Positions 8,490 through 19,030 of a stretch of 64,000 bases of DNA are shown in pieces. Made by a program: the position numbers and the translations under genes. How positions within the stretch are numbered: position 1 is the stretch's first letter; every line of letters starts with the position of its first letter. The stretch is from NCBI GenBank assembly GCA_002281775.1, contig NCGY01000005.1, positions 1 through 64,000 of the forward strand, given 5' to 3'. This DNA comes from Hydrogenophilales bacterium 16-64-46 (lineage in GTDB: Bacteria > Pseudomonadota > Gammaproteobacteria > Burkholderiales > Thiobacillaceae). The notes beneath the pieces are model-generated. The model was not told where the DNA came from and searched no databases. It saw nothing but the letters and a program-made list of their open reading frames with translations.

Positions 8490-8753
8490 TCAGAGTTCTT
8501 CCGGGGTGAGTGCGGAAATCGACAGCGCGTGAATGTCGCGCTGCATCAGCTCGCCCATGGCTTCGTAAACCAGTCGGTGACGGGCGAGGGTGGAGAGAGT
8601 ACGAAATTTTGGTGACACGATGGTGAGACTGAAATGTCCGCCGCCGCTGGCTGCGCCGGCGTGGCCGCGATGCGCCGCGCTGTCGTCTTCCAGGGTGTAG
8701 CTTTCGGGCTCCAGCGCGGCAAGGCGCTCACGGATGCGGTCGGCGGTATTCAT
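8490..8753 (-). CDS. bolA: BolA family protein
   Basis: An 87-residue BolA-like protein. The family core [31 protein letters not shown] contains the conserved RHRLVY motif, followed by the [13 protein letters not shown] ending. BolA proteins partner monothiol glutaredoxins in Fe-S cluster trafficking and affect cell shape and biofilm. A small [10 protein letters not shown] insertion sits just before the core. The start overlaps the stop of the YciI gene (8750-8753), so the two are translationally coupled. Confidence 0.92.
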   Translation of the reverse strand: MNTADRIRERLAALEPESYTLEDDSAAHRGHAGAASGGGHFSLTIVSPKFRTLSTLARHRLVYEAMGELMQRDIHALSISALTPEEL

Positions 8754-9052
8754 GCGGGCAGCACCTTCTTGAAGGGTTTGACGCTCACGCCGGCGTACAC
8801 GCCAGCGGCCACGTAGGGGTCGGCGTCTGCCCAGGCCTGGGCGGTGGCAAGGGAGTCGAATTCGGCGACGATCAGGCTGCCGGTGAAGCCAGCCGGGCCG
8901 GGATCGGCGCTGTCGAGTGCAGGAAACGGGCCGGCCAGCAGCAGCCGGCCTTCGTCCTGCAGGGCGGACAGGCGGCCGAGATGGGCGGGACGCGCGGCCA
9001 GACGGCGTTCGAGGCTGTCCGGCACATCCACTCCGACGATGGTATAGAGCAT
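8750..9052 (-). CDS. yciI: YciI family protein
   Basis: A 100-residue ferredoxin-like alpha/beta barrel protein of the YciI family, beginning [22 protein letters not shown] and containing the [12 protein letters not shown] and [22 protein letters not shown] signatures, including the conserved acidic D-P-Y. The biochemical role of the family is uncertain (stand-alone YCII domains may be dehydratase/hydrolase-like). Its start codon shares bases with the stop of yciB upstream (a TAATG overlap). The ATG at 9052 is chosen over upstream in-frame codons for this reason and by family length. Confidence 0.9.
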   Translation of the reverse strand: MLYTIVGVDVPDSLERRLAARPAHLGRLSALQDEGRLLLAGPFPALDSADPGPAGFTGSLIVAEFDSLATAQAWADADPYVAAGVYAGVSVKPFKKVLPA

Positions 9053-9669
9053 TATTGTTTTTCTTCCTTGTCGATATATTTGGCGAGCATCATGCTTTGT
9101 CCGATCACGAACACCAGCATGAGTCCCAGGCTGCCAAAGAGCTTGAAATTGACCCAGGTATCGGTCGAGAAGTTGAAGGCGACGAGCAGATTGGCAACCC
9201 CCATGAAGGCAAAAAATCCGCCCCAGCTGGCATTCAACCGACCCCATGCCGCGTCGGGAAGTTCCATCTGTGTGCCCATCAGGCTTTTGATGACGTTGCG
9301 GCCGAACAGTGTGGCGCCCAGGATGATGGCGGCAAAGATCCAGTACAGCACCGTGGGCTTCCACTTGATGAAGGCTTCGTCGTGCAGCCATAGCGTCGCG
9401 CCCCCGAACACGACGATGATGCCGAGGCTGACCCAGAGCATGGTTTCCACCTTGTGGCCGCGCAGCTTGACCCACGCGATCTGGCCGAAGCTGGCCACGA
9501 TGGCGACCAGCGTGGCGAGATAGATGCCGGGCTTTTCGCCCGCGCCTGCGGGCTGCGGCAGGCCCAGGCCGGCCATGAAGGCGCGCGTGGCTTCAGCGTT
9601 GGCATCGCCGAGCTTGTAGGCGATGAAGAAGATGATGACGGGGAAGAGATCGAACAGGAGTTTTTTCAT
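9052..9669 (-). CDS. yciB: Inner membrane septation protein A / YciB (IspZ family)
   Basis: A 205-residue protein with five membrane segments, starting [15 protein letters not shown], which is diagnostic of YciB/IspZ. Other conserved parts are [32 protein letters not shown] and [11 protein letters not shown]. YciB is an inner membrane protein tied to septation and envelope integrity; the old 'intracellular septation protein A' name comes from Shigella ispA. It heads a tight minus-strand operon yciB-yciI-bolA-parvulin and is divergent from rnm. Confidence 0.95.
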   Translation of the reverse strand: MKKLLFDLFPVIIFFIAYKLGDANAEATRAFMAGLGLPQPAGAGEKPGIYLATLVAIVASFGQIAWVKLRGHKVETMLWVSLGIIVVFGGATLWLHDEAFIKWKPTVLYWIFAAIILGATLFGRNVIKSLMGTQMELPDAAWGRLNASWGGFFAFMGVANLLVAFNFSTDTWVNFKLFGSLGLMLVFVIGQSMMLAKYIDKEEKQ

Positions 9670-9787
9670 TCTTGGGTCGGTGCCGTGAGGCCGGGCCGCA
9701 CTGAAATTCGGGCGCAGGGCTTATTTTGCTATGATTCCTGTTCCTGACCAAGCACGCCCTGCGGGGTTCCACGGAAACCCGTCCCTG

Positions 9788-10648
9788 ATGCTCAACATCG
9801 ATCTGCACTGCCACTCCAATGTCTCTGACGGCGTGTTGCCCCCCGCCGAGGTGGCGGCGCGCGCCGCCGCCAACGGCGTCCAGGCGCTGGCGCTGACCGA
9901 TCACGACGACGTGGGCGGGCTGGCCGAGGCCGGGCAGGTGGCAGCGACCCTGGGTATGGCCTTCATCCCCGGTGTGGAAATTTCGGTCACCTGGCACGGC
10001 AAGACGGTGCACATCGTCGGCCTGCGCATCGATCCCGCGCATCCCGAACTCGTCACCGGCCTGCAGACCATTCGCAACGGCCGCATTGAACGCGCGCGCC
10101 GCATGGGGGACGACCTGCGGCTATCCGGCATCGACGGTGCCTACGAGGGCGCGTATGACTACGCGGCCAACAAGCAGATGGTCGGCCGCACGCATTTCGC
10201 GCGCTGGCTGGTGGATCGTGGCCATGCGCCGGACATCCGCACGGCCTTCCGCCGCTATCTTACGCCGGGCCACCCTGGCTACGTCGAGCATGAATGGACG
10301 ACGCTGGAAAATGCGGTTGGCTGGATACGCGCCAGCGGCGGCATGGCAGTGATCGCCCATCCCGGCCGCTATCCCTTTGATGCACGCGAGCAGCACCGGC
10401 TGCTGGACGCCTTCCGCGCGCTGGGGGGCGAGGGCATCGAGGTCATCACCGGCAGCCACCATCCGTCCGAATATGGCAAATGGGCCGACCTCGCCCGTGC
10501 CTTTGGCCTCAAGGCCTCGCGCGGTGCGGATTTTCATGCGCCGGGCGAAGGCGTGGACATCGGCCGGCTGCCGGCCTTGCCGCACTTCTGCCAGCCGGTG
10601 TGGCAGGGCTGGCCCGAACTCCAGCAACTTTCCCTCGACGCAGCGTGA
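9788..10648 (+). CDS. rnm: RNase AM / YciV-type PHP phosphoesterase
   Basis: A 286-residue PHP-domain metal enzyme. The start MLNIDLHCHSNVSDG gives PHP motif I; LTDHDD and GVEIS follow; AVIAHPGRYP and the late GADFHAPG supply the remaining metal ligands. The E. coli homolog YciV (RNase AM) trims 5' ends of rRNAs and destroys 3',5'-bisphosphate ends. The ATG at 9788 is preferred to 9731, since family members begin directly with the DLHCHS strand. It lies five bases before yciO, the same pairing as in E. coli. Confidence 0.9.
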   Translation: MLNIDLHCHSNVSDGVLPPAEVAARAAANGVQALALTDHDDVGGLAEAGQVAATLGMAFIPGVEISVTWHGKTVHIVGLRIDPAHPELVTGLQTIRNGRIERARRMGDDLRLSGIDGAYEGAYDYAANKQMVGRTHFARWLVDRGHAPDIRTAFRRYLTPGHPGYVEHEWTTLENAVGWIRASGGMAVIAHPGRYPFDAREQHRLLDAFRALGGEGIEVITGSHHPSEYGKWADLARAFGLKASRGADFHAPGEGVDIGRLPALPHFCQPVWQGWPELQQLSLDAA

Positions 10649-10653
10649 TTTCC

Positions 10654-11277
10654 ATGGCGCAATTCTTCAACATCCACGCCGATAATCCCCAGTCTCGCCT
10701 TGTCCAGCAGACGGTGGACATCCTCAAGCGCGGCGGCGTGATCGTCTATCCCACCGATTCCTGCTATGCGCTGGGCTGCCACATCGGCGACAAGGAAGCG
10801 GCGATGCGGCTGCTCTCCGTGCGCGGGCTCGATTCCGGCCACGACCTCACGCTGATCTGCCGCGACCTGTCCGAGCTCGGCCGCTACGCGCAGGTGGACA
10901 ACGCCCAGTTCCGCTTTCTGAAAGCACACACGCCGGGTGCGTACACTTTCATCCTGCGCGGCACGCGCGAAGTACCCAAGCGCCTGCTGCACAAGAAGCA
11001 CGACACCATCGGCCTGCGTGTACCCGACCATCCGGTGGTGCAGGCCATTCTCGCCGAACTCGGCGAGCCCATCCTGTCGTCCACACTGCTGCTCTACGGC
11101 GAAGACGTGCCGCTGACCGAACCCTGGGAAATCCGCGAGCGGCTGGAGCATCAGGTCGACCTCGTCATAGACGGTGGCGCGTGCGGCCTCACGCCCACCA
11201 CCGTGGTCGACCTCACCACCGATACGCCGGTGGTTCTGCGCTTCGGCAAGGGCGACACCTCGGATTTCGAAGCCTGA
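10654..11277 (+). CDS. yciO: YciO, Sua5/YrdC family protein
   Basis: A 207-residue YrdC-fold protein. Motifs are the KRGGVIVYPTDSCYALGCHIGDK nucleotide-site start, GTREVPKRLLHKKHDTIGLRVPDHP and SSTLLLYGE. The family relates to TsaC/Sua5, which makes threonylcarbamoyl-AMP for tRNA t6A; YciO itself is thought not to replace TsaC fully, so its true role is uncertain. It is tightly linked with rnm upstream and the M50 protease three bases downstream. Confidence 0.9.
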   Translation: MAQFFNIHADNPQSRLVQQTVDILKRGGVIVYPTDSCYALGCHIGDKEAAMRLLSVRGLDSGHDLTLICRDLSELGRYAQVDNAQFRFLKAHTPGAYTFILRGTREVPKRLLHKKHDTIGLRVPDHPVVQAILAELGEPILSSTLLLYGEDVPLTEPWEIRERLEHQVDLVIDGGACGLTPTTVVDLTTDTPVVLRFGKGDTSDFEA

Positions 11278-11280
11278 CCC

Positions 11281-11985
11281 ATGGAACTCACGCTGATCCA
11301 GAAGATTGCCGTCTTCGCCCTGCCGGTCATCTTCGCCATCACCTTGCACGAAGCCGCCCACGGCTATGTGGCCCGCCATTTCGGCGACATGACCGCTGCA
11401 TCGCAGGGGCGGATCACGGCCAACCCCATCAAGCATATCGATCTGGTCGGCACGATTCTGGTGCCGCTGGGCATCCTCATCATGAGCAAGCTGTTCGGTG
11501 CAGGGGCCATTCTTTTCGGCTGGGCCAAGCCCGTGCCGGTGAATTTTGCCAACCTGCGACGGCCCAAGCAGGACATGCTCTGGGTGGCCGCCGCCGGGCC
11601 GGGCATGAATCTGGTCATGGCCGTGTTCTGGGCGCTGGTCATCCAGGCAGGCCACGCACTCGGCAGCAGCTTTGCCACTGCGCCGATGATGCTGATGGGC
11701 GCAGCCGGCGTGTTCATCAACGTCATCCTCATGGCGCTGAACCTGCTGCCCTTGCCGCCGCTCGACGGCGGGCGCATCGCCGTGAGCCTCCTGCCGATGA
11801 AGCAGGCCATCCAGTTTTCGCGCATCGAACCCTACGGATTCTTCATCCTGCTGGGCCTGCTGTTCACCGGCGTGTTGAGCATCGTGCTGTGGCCGTTGAT
11901 CAACCTTTTCATCGGCCTCACCGCCCTGGTCACTGGCCTGGAACCTGCCCAGCTCATCAGCCTGATCCAGCTCGTGCTCGCCTGA
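11281..11985 (+). CDS. Site-2-protease-like M50 zinc metalloprotease
   Basis: A 234-residue polytopic membrane protein with the intramembrane zinc motif HEAAHG near residue 22 and the second ligand motif NLLPLPPLDGGRI near residue 155. This is the compact FtsH-independent M50B group that lacks PDZ or CBS domains. Such enzymes cut transmembrane regulators; the substrate here is unknown. The position between yciO and trpS is a gene order I associate with betaproteobacteria. Confidence 0.88.
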   Translation: MELTLIQKIAVFALPVIFAITLHEAAHGYVARHFGDMTAASQGRITANPIKHIDLVGTILVPLGILIMSKLFGAGAILFGWAKPVPVNFANLRRPKQDMLWVAAAGPGMNLVMAVFWALVIQAGHALGSSFATAPMMLMGAAGVFINVILMALNLLPLPPLDGGRIAVSLLPMKQAIQFSRIEPYGFFILLGLLFTGVLSIVLWPLINLFIGLTALVTGLEPAQLISLIQLVLA

Positions 11986-12016
11986 ACCCCCTCTCACCCC
12001 TCACCGCTCACCCAAT

Positions 12017-13219
12017 ATGTACTCCGACCGCGTTCTTTCCGGCATGCGTCCGACCGGCCGCCTTCACCTTGGCCACTACCATGGCGTGCTGAAAAACTGG
12101 CTGCGCCTGCAGAACGAATATCCCTGCCTGTTCTTCGTTGCCGACTGGCACGCGCTCACCACCCACTACGACACCCCGCAAACTATCGCCGACAATGTGC
12201 GCGACATGGTGGTGGACTGGCTCGCCGCCGGCGTCGACCCCGCGCAGGCCACCATTTTCGTGCAGTCGCGCGTGATCGAACACGCCGAACTGCACCTGCT
12301 GCTGTCGATGAGCACACCGCTGGGCTGGCTGGAACGCGTGCCGACCTACAAGGACCAGCAGGAAAAACTCAGCGATAAAGACCTCTCCACCTACGGCTTC
12401 CTCGGCTACCCGTTGCTGCAGTCCGCCGACATCCTCATCTACCGCGCCAACCTCGTGCCGGTGGGCGAAGACCAGGTGCCGCACATCGAATTCACCCGCG
12501 AAATCTGTCGCCGCTTCAATCACCTGTACGGCCGTGAACCCGGCTTCGAGGAAAAAGCCCAGGCTGCGGTGAAGAAGCTGGGGTCGAAGAAAGCCCGCGT
12601 CTACGAAGAATGCCGTGTCGCCTACCAGCAAAAGGGCGACGACGAAGCGCTGGAATCCGCCAAGGCGCTGTTGAATGACGCGCAGAACCTGTCGATGAAC
12701 GACCGCGAGCGCCTGTTCGGCTATCTCGAAGGCTCGGGCAAGATGATCCTCGCCGAACCCGAGGCCCTGCTCACCGTGGCTTCGAAAATGCCCGGTCTGG
12801 ACGGCCAGAAAATGTCCAAGTCCTACAACAACACCATTGCCCTGCGGGAAGACCCGGACACCGTGGCGAAGAAAATCCGCACCATGCCCACCGACCCCGC
12901 GCGCGTGCGCCGCACCGACCCCGGCAACCCCGCCAACTGCCCGGTGTGGCAGTTCCACCAGGTGTATTCCGACGACGGCGTGCGCCAGTGGGTCACCGCC
13001 GGTTGCACCAGCGCCGGCATCGGCTGCATTGAATGCAAGCAGCCGGTGATCGACGCCGTGCTGGCTGAACTCTCCCCTATCCGCGAACGCGCCCAGCACT
13101 ACGAAGACAATCCCGATCTGGTGCGCAACATCCTTGCCGACGGCAGCGAAAAAGCGCAGGAACTGGCACGGGACACCATGCGGGATGTGCGCGAGGCGAT
13201 GGGGCTGACGTTCGGGTAA
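12017..13219 (+). CDS. trpS: Tryptophanyl-tRNA synthetase
   Basis: A 400-residue class Ic tRNA synthetase. The HIGH-like sequence HLGH follows SGMRPTGR near residue 10, and the KMSKS loop (GQKMSKSYNN) lies near residue 265. An insertion between residues about 160 and 220 marks the longer betaproteobacterial form. It charges tRNA-Trp in the cytosol. The C-terminus includes a CTSAGIGCIECK segment with three cysteines, common in this subgroup. It is probably read with the preceding genes. Confidence 0.95.
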   Translation: MYSDRVLSGMRPTGRLHLGHYHGVLKNWLRLQNEYPCLFFVADWHALTTHYDTPQTIADNVRDMVVDWLAAGVDPAQATIFVQSRVIEHAELHLLLSMSTPLGWLERVPTYKDQQEKLSDKDLSTYGFLGYPLLQSADILIYRANLVPVGEDQVPHIEFTREICRRFNHLYGREPGFEEKAQAAVKKLGSKKARVYEECRVAYQQKGDDEALESAKALLNDAQNLSMNDRERLFGYLEGSGKMILAEPEALLTVASKMPGLDGQKMSKSYNNTIALREDPDTVAKKIRTMPTDPARVRRTDPGNPANCPVWQFHQVYSDDGVRQWVTAGCTSAGIGCIECKQPVIDAVLAELSPIRERAQHYEDNPDLVRNILADGSEKAQELARDTMRDVREAMGLTFG

Positions 13220-13230
13220 TCCAAACCCGG

Positions 13231-13656
13231 TCAAGTATCCGAACCGGGTTTCAGGGTGCGTAGTTTCTTGGTTTCCCCGCGCCGCTGCTTGCCCTCCAGC
13301 CGACGCTTTCTTGAAGCCAGCGTGGGTCGGGTCGGGCGGCGCGGCGTCTCTGCCTGGCAGGCTTCGCGGATCAGCGCGATCAGCCGTTCCAGCGCATCGT
13401 CGCGGTTGCGCCGCTGGCTGCGGTAGCGTTCCGCTGAGAGTATCAGTACCCCGTCCTGGGTCAGGCGTCGCCCTGCCAGCGTGATGAGGCGGTCTCGAAC
13501 CGGTTCTGGCAACGAAGGCGAATGGGTGACATCGAAGCGCAACTGCACGGCGGTCGATACCTTGTTGACGTTCTGCCCGCCCGGGCCGGAGGCGCGCACA
13601 AACTCTTCCTGAATCTCGCGAGGGTCGAGTTGGATCTGGGCGTTGACCCGGATCAT
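13231..13656 (-). CDS. arfB: Peptidyl-tRNA hydrolase ArfB (YaeJ)
   Basis: A 141-residue stand-alone release-factor-like protein. The catalytic GGQ lies at residues 26-28 in RASGPGGQNVNKVST, and the basic tail (residues 105-140, rich in R and K) is the part that inserts into the mRNA channel of stalled ribosomes. ArfB frees ribosomes stuck on non-stop mRNA. It lies 16 bases after murI on the same strand and converges with trpS. Confidence 0.95.
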   Translation of the reverse strand: MIRVNAQIQLDPREIQEEFVRASGPGGQNVNKVSTAVQLRFDVTHSPSLPEPVRDRLITLAGRRLTQDGVLILSAERYRSQRRNRDDALERLIALIREACQAETPRRPTRPTLASRKRRLEGKQRRGETKKLRTLKPGSDT

Positions 13657-13672
13657 GTCTGGCGTCTTGCGA

Positions 13673-14527
13673 TCACCACTTCACCAGATGCACATTGTTG
13701 AGCGTGCGCCCCAGAAACCGCTCGCCTATGGTCTGGAAGCGCAGCGGCACGTCGGTGACGTAGAAGTCGTAGCGCGGCTCGCCCGGGCCGGGGTTGGCCA
13801 GCCCTTTCTCGGCGAGCACGGCGGCGACCTGTTCGGCCATGGCTTCGGCGGAATCGACCAGGGCCACGTCGTCGCCGACGACCTGGCGCAGCAGTGGTTT
13901 CAGCAGTGGGTAATGTGTGCAGCCCAGCACCAGGGTGTCGATGTTTTCGGCCTGCAGGGGCTTGAGGTAGTCCTCGGCGGTGAGGCGCGTCACGTCGTGG
14001 TCGAGCCAGCCTTCTTCCACCAGCGGCACGAACAGCGCGCAGGCCTGAGAGTGGATGCGCGAATCAGGCGCGTAGTCGTGGATGGCGCGGGCGTAGGCGT
14101 TGCTGTTGATGGTGGTGGGGGTGCCGATGACGCCGATGCGACGGCCACCGCGTGCGGAAGACGCACCGGCGTCGATGACGTCGAGCACGGGCACGGGCGA
14201 GAGGTCCTTGACCACCTGCGCGGCGACGGCGGCCATGGTGTTGCAGGCGATGACCAGCAGCTTGACGTCCTTTTCCAGCAGGAACTGCGCGATCTGGCTG
14301 GTGAAGTGGGTGATGGTCTCGACCGACTTCACGCCGTACGGCACGCGCGCGGTGTCACCGAAGTAGACAATGTTTTCGTAGGGCAGGCGTTCCATCAGCG
14401 CGCGCACCACCGTCAAGCCGCCGATGCCGGAATCGAACACGCCGATCGGTCGGTTCGGGCCCAGCGTGTGCGACTTCTCCAGCGAGCGGGGGAGGGTGGG
14501 GGAAGGGGGCTGGTCGCTCAGGGGCAT
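13673..14527 (-). CDS. murI: Glutamate racemase
   Basis: A 284-residue MurI. The substrate site starts IGVFDSGIGGLTV; the two catalytic cysteines lie in VIACNTMAA and LGCTHYPLL. It makes D-glutamate for peptidoglycan. The ATG at 14527 is chosen because family members have only a short lead before PIGVFDSG; even so about 25 extra residues precede it. The upstream in-frame extension to 14815 runs through the divergent cation transporter gene and is rejected. Confidence 0.95.
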   Translation of the reverse strand: MPLSDQPPSPTLPRSLEKSHTLGPNRPIGVFDSGIGGLTVVRALMERLPYENIVYFGDTARVPYGVKSVETITHFTSQIAQFLLEKDVKLLVIACNTMAAVAAQVVKDLSPVPVLDVIDAGASSARGGRRIGVIGTPTTINSNAYARAIHDYAPDSRIHSQACALFVPLVEEGWLDHDVTRLTAEDYLKPLQAENIDTLVLGCTHYPLLKPLLRQVVGDDVALVDSAEAMAEQVAAVLAEKGLANPGPGEPRYDFYVTDVPLRFQTIGERFLGRTLNNVHLVKW

Positions 14528-14595
14528 GGATGGCAGGATACGGGAATGGACGCGATGACATTTTACCCGCAGGGCCGGGGACAACGGGGCCGGGC

Positions 14596-15210
14596 ATGAG
14601 TGCTTGCGGCTGTGATTCGGTGTGCGCCGCACCGCCGCCCGATCCGCGCTATCGGCGCGCGCTGTGGATCGCGCTGGTGCTGAATGCGGCAATGTTCGGC
14701 GTGGAACTGGTATCGAGCTTCGCCGCGCAGTCGGTGTCGCTGCTGGCCGATGCGATCGACTTTCTGGGCGATGCCGGCAACTACGGCGTGGCGCTGTTCG
14801 TGCTGGGCCTGGCACCTGTGTGGCGCTCGCGCACCGCGCTGTGGAAAGGCTGGCTGATGGTCGGCTACGGCGTGTTCGTGCTCGGCAAGTCGGCCTGGCA
14901 ATGGCGCGTCGGCATCGTGCCCGAGCCGGTCATCATGGGCTGGGTGAGCCTCGCGGCGCTGGCGGTCAACGTGGGCGTGGCGGCATTGCTGTATGTGTAT
15001 CGCAGCGGTGACGCGCAGGCGCGTTCGGTGTGGCTGTGTTCGCGCAACGATGCACTGGGCAATCTGGCGGTTCTGGTGGCGGCGGGCGGGGTGTGGGCGA
15101 CCGCGCGTGGCTGGCCCGACATCGCGGTGGCACTGGTGCTGGCAGGGCTGGCGTTGACGTCCGGCCGGTCGGTGATCCGCCAGGCCCGGCAGGAACTGCG
15201 GCGATCCTAG
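14596..15210 (+). CDS. Cation efflux (CDF)-like transporter, short form
   Basis: A 204-residue membrane protein with a Cys-containing N-terminus (MSACGCDSVC) and about six membrane segments. The VSLLADAIDFLGDAGNYGVALF stretch corresponds to the CDF metal site on TM2 (D-x3-D pattern), and SRNDALGNLAVLVAA to the TM5 site. It ends after TM6 and lacks the usual cytosolic dimer domain. CDF proteins export zinc, cobalt or related ions in exchange for protons. The start is placed at 14596, at the cysteine-rich head. Confidence 0.82.
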   Translation: MSACGCDSVCAAPPPDPRYRRALWIALVLNAAMFGVELVSSFAAQSVSLLADAIDFLGDAGNYGVALFVLGLAPVWRSRTALWKGWLMVGYGVFVLGKSAWQWRVGIVPEPVIMGWVSLAALAVNVGVAALLYVYRSGDAQARSVWLCSRNDALGNLAVLVAAGGVWATARGWPDIAVALVLAGLALTSGRSVIRQARQELRRS

Positions 15211-17129
15211 GGCCGAAAGCGGCGAACAGCCTGTCTGAGCGCGCGCAGGGGCGGCGGGTTGCGGCGGTAGCGCAAGTCGAGATAAAGCTGCGTGATGTGC
15301 GAGATGCGGGTCGCCAGGGCGGGGCGGGCCTGTCCGGCGCGGCGGGAGAAATCCAGCGGCCCTTCGTGGGGCAGGCGGGCGATGCCCAGCCGCGCGAGAC
15401 GCCTGCAGAACCGGGCGTAGGCAGCCTGCGCCGGGTCGGCGCGGTTTTTTGCGGCTTGCCACAGCAGATACAGCGCGACCCCGGCGAGCCCCGCCAGCAG
15501 GAGGGCGGCGAGCGCTACCGCCATGCCGGCCCAGGTGGCGAGCGAGGCATGAATACGGGCGAGCAGGCTGCGCTGGCGATCCTCGCCGTAGCCCAGCACC
15601 CACAGGTCCCATTGGCTGTTGACGAGGTCCCATGTCTGCTGCATGCGTTGCAGCCAGGCGATGTCGAGCCGGGCCAGGGCGAGCGGCAGTTCGGCAGCCG
15701 GCAGGGCGGCGGCGATGCCCTGTTCGACGCGGTCGGGCGATACGGCAGCGGTCGGGTCGACACGGACCCAGCCTCGTTCGGCCAGCCAGACTTCGGCCCA
15801 GGCGTGTGCGTCGGACTGGCGCACGACGAGATAGTCACCCAGCGGGTTCAGGCTGCCGCCCTGATAGCCCGTGACTACCCTGGCCGGAATGCCGGCTGCG
15901 CGCATCAGGGTGACGAATGCGCCGGCGTAGTGTTCACAGAATCCCCGTTTCGTCTCGAACAGGAAGCTGTCGACCGCCTGCGTGCCAAGGCGCGGCGGGC
16001 TCAGGGTGTAAACGAAATTCTGCTCGCGGAAGTGCGCAAGGGCGCGGGCGACCACGGCCGGGTCGCTGCCTTCGTCACTGCGCCAGCGCCCGGCCAGCGC
16101 GTGGGTGCGGGGGTTGAGGTTCGCCGGCAGGGTGAGGGCACGCTGCCGCGCCGAGGGGACGAGCTCGGCACCCAGGCGATAGTCAATGTACGACGTCAGC
16201 TGGTAGCGCAGCCGGCGCTCGACGGGTTCGCGGGCGAGGATTTGCATGTCGCCAGCGGCACGACTGTCGGGCGGCAGGGTGGCGGGAAGGTCGAGCGCGA
16301 ACAGCCAGCGCTGATGATGCGGTTCGAGCGTGAGGACATAGGTGGTGGCGCCGCCGCGCAGTAAGGGGAGGGACGCGGATTCGGGCGACGGGGTACGCGT
16401 GGACCAGGTGCGGCCGTCGTAGTCCCACAGCACCGGGCCGCGCCAGTATCGGGTCTGGGCCGGCGGTAGCGGGGAGGAAAAGTTCACGCGGAACGCCACG
16501 GCTTCGGACTGGATGAGCTGGCTGATCGTGCCGGGCGACATGCTGTCCGATAGCCCGGACACGCCGGCGTGCGCGTCCTGCGGCAGGGACCACAGCGGCG
16601 AGACGCGGGGAAACAGCACGAACAGCACCAGCATCAGCGGCATCGCCTGGAGCAGCAGCACGGCACCCAGTTTCATGCGTGCACGCGTGGCGAGGCCGGA
16701 TGCCGTGTCGCCGTAGGCGATCATCGTCGTGGTGATGGTCCACACCGCCAGCAGCAGATAGAGCACCATCGGTATGGCCTGCGAGTAGAGAAACCCGGCG
16801 GCGACCAGAAAATAGGCGAGGAAGACCGTAATCAGGATGTCGCGCCGGGTTTTCATTTCCATTAGCTTCAGGCTGATCATGACCACCAGCAGGGTGACGC
16901 CGGCGTCGCGGCCGAACAGGGTATGGAACTCGGCCAGGATGAGGGCGGTACAGGCGGCCGTGAGCGCGATCAGCAGCGGCTTGCCGGGCAGCGCGACGCG
17001 GCCGCGTTCGGCGGCGACGCGCCATGCGCCCAGGCCGAGGCACAGCGGCCCGACCCACAGGGGAAGATGCGCGAGATGCGGCGCGATGACCAGCGCCAGC
17101 GAAGCCAGCAGCCAGTAAACGGGCTTCAT
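15207..17129 (-). CDS. TgpA-type membrane transglutaminase-like protein
   Basis: A 640-residue protein with about seven N-terminal membrane helices (DUF3488), a periplasmic transglutaminase-like domain and a late helix with a DUF4129-like tail. The catalytic triad is visible: Cys in KRGFCEHYAGAF, His in QSDAHAWAEVW and Asp in VRVDPTAAV. TgpA of Pseudomonas is an essential periplasmic transglutaminase of unknown substrate. It forms an operon with DUF58 and MoxR genes, overlapping the DUF58 stop by four bases, the usual order for this set. The ATG at 17129 is preferred to 17168. Confidence 0.9.
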   Translation of the reverse strand: MKPVYWLLASLALVIAPHLAHLPLWVGPLCLGLGAWRVAAERGRVALPGKPLLIALTAACTALILAEFHTLFGRDAGVTLLVVMISLKLMEMKTRRDILITVFLAYFLVAAGFLYSQAIPMVLYLLLAVWTITTTMIAYGDTASGLATRARMKLGAVLLLQAMPLMLVLFVLFPRVSPLWSLPQDAHAGVSGLSDSMSPGTISQLIQSEAVAFRVNFSSPLPPAQTRYWRGPVLWDYDGRTWSTRTPSPESASLPLLRGGATTYVLTLEPHHQRWLFALDLPATLPPDSRAAGDMQILAREPVERRLRYQLTSYIDYRLGAELVPSARQRALTLPANLNPRTHALAGRWRSDEGSDPAVVARALAHFREQNFVYTLSPPRLGTQAVDSFLFETKRGFCEHYAGAFVTLMRAAGIPARVVTGYQGGSLNPLGDYLVVRQSDAHAWAEVWLAERGWVRVDPTAAVSPDRVEQGIAAALPAAELPLALARLDIAWLQRMQQTWDLVNSQWDLWVLGYGEDRQRSLLARIHASLATWAGMAVALAALLLAGLAGVALYLLWQAAKNRADPAQAAYARFCRRLARLGIARLPHEGPLDFSRRAGQARPALATRISHITQLYLDLRYRRNPPPLRALRQAVRRFRP

Positions 17130-18112
17130 GGGCGGTACAGCGCCAGCGCTTCGAGACAACGGTGGCAATGCGCCTGCCCCCGATCCGCGGCGATGCTGAC
17201 GCCGGGCAGCCGCAGGCCGTAGCGCCGACCTGCCGATTCGGCGTCGAGCACCCAGCGCGCCAGGCGCGATAGACGCGACTCGGGGTTGGGGTCGGAGAGT
17301 GCGTCCCAGTCGAGCAGGGTGTCAGCTTGCGATCCCCCCATGAACTGCTTGGCCAGCATGCCCTGTTCGCGCGCAACCGCCTTCCAGGCAACCTGTCGCA
17401 GGGACTCGCCCGGATGCCAGCTGCGCAGGCCGGCGAAGTCCTCGTGCCCCTCGCCCCGGGGGCGGCCGTCACCGGGGTGCGCAGCGGTTTCCGGCAGAGG
17501 CAGCGAGGCGGGCGCGGGATGTGGGTAGACCAGACAATGCAGGTCGAGGTCGAGCGGGCTCCAGGCACGAAAGAGGCCGAGCGGAAAGCTCGTCACGAGG
17601 GAGAAACCGGGCGCACGCAGGCGGCCGCGGACCGGCGCAGGCACGGCAAACGCCAGACATCCGCTGGCGTGCGGCGCGAGATTGACGACTTCGCCGACGG
17701 CCTTGCCCGTGCGCAGCCCGATCGCGAGGCGCGCGTAGTCGTCGGCATTATCGAGACAGACACGGAAGCGGGCGTCCTGCCCGGCAAATACGGCTTCGCT
17801 GCTTCCGGCGCTGACAATGAGTCTGGCCAGGTTGCGCCAGGTATGCAGGATCGAGACCACGGCGAGGCTGGCCAGCAGGAAGGTGAGCACGAAGCCCATG
17901 CTGTTGCCGTAATTGATCGAGCCCAGCAGCATCAGCAGCAGCAGGAGCGCGAATCCGAGCCCGGCACGCGTGGGCAGGATGAAAATCCGGCGCTGGGTGA
18001 GCGTGACCGGCGCGGTGTCGGGCGAGGGGTGCAGGAGCCGGGCCAGAAAGGAATCCTTGCCTGCAGGGTGCTTCAGCAGACGCCCGGGTCGGGAGAGGGC
18101 GGGGCGCAGCAT
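17126..18112 (-). CDS. DUF58 domain protein
   Basis: A 328-residue protein with two membrane helices near residues 50-95 and a C-terminal DUF58 region. The signature is EDFAGLRSWHPGESLRQVAWKAVA near residue 220. DUF58 proteins resemble von Willebrand A folds and work with MoxR ATPases, perhaps in assembling cofactors or complexes. The gene is adjacent (zero spacing) to the MoxR gene and overlaps the transglutaminase gene. Confidence 0.88.
   Translation of the reverse strand: MLRPALSRPGRLLKHPAGKDSFLARLLHPSPDTAPVTLTQRRIFILPTRAGLGFALLLLLMLLGSINYGNSMGFVLTFLLASLAVVSILHTWRNLARLIVSAGSSEAVFAGQDARFRVCLDNADDYARLAIGLRTGKAVGEVVNLAPHASGCLAFAVPAPVRGRLRAPGFSLVTSFPLGLFRAWSPLDLDLHCLVYPHPAPASLPLPETAAHPGDGRPRGEGHEDFAGLRSWHPGESLRQVAWKAVAREQGMLAKQFMGGSQADTLLDWDALSDPNPESRLSRLARWVLDAESAGRRYGLRLPGVSIAADRGQAHCHRCLEALALYRP

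Positions 18113-19030
<918 letters not shown>

Noticed and set aside
9731..9787. Upstream ATG for rnm
   Set aside because: PHP-family members start directly at the DLHCHS strand; the ATG at 9788 fits.
14528..14815. N-terminal extension of murI
   Set aside because: It runs through the divergent cation transporter gene and has no similarity to the glutamate racemase family.
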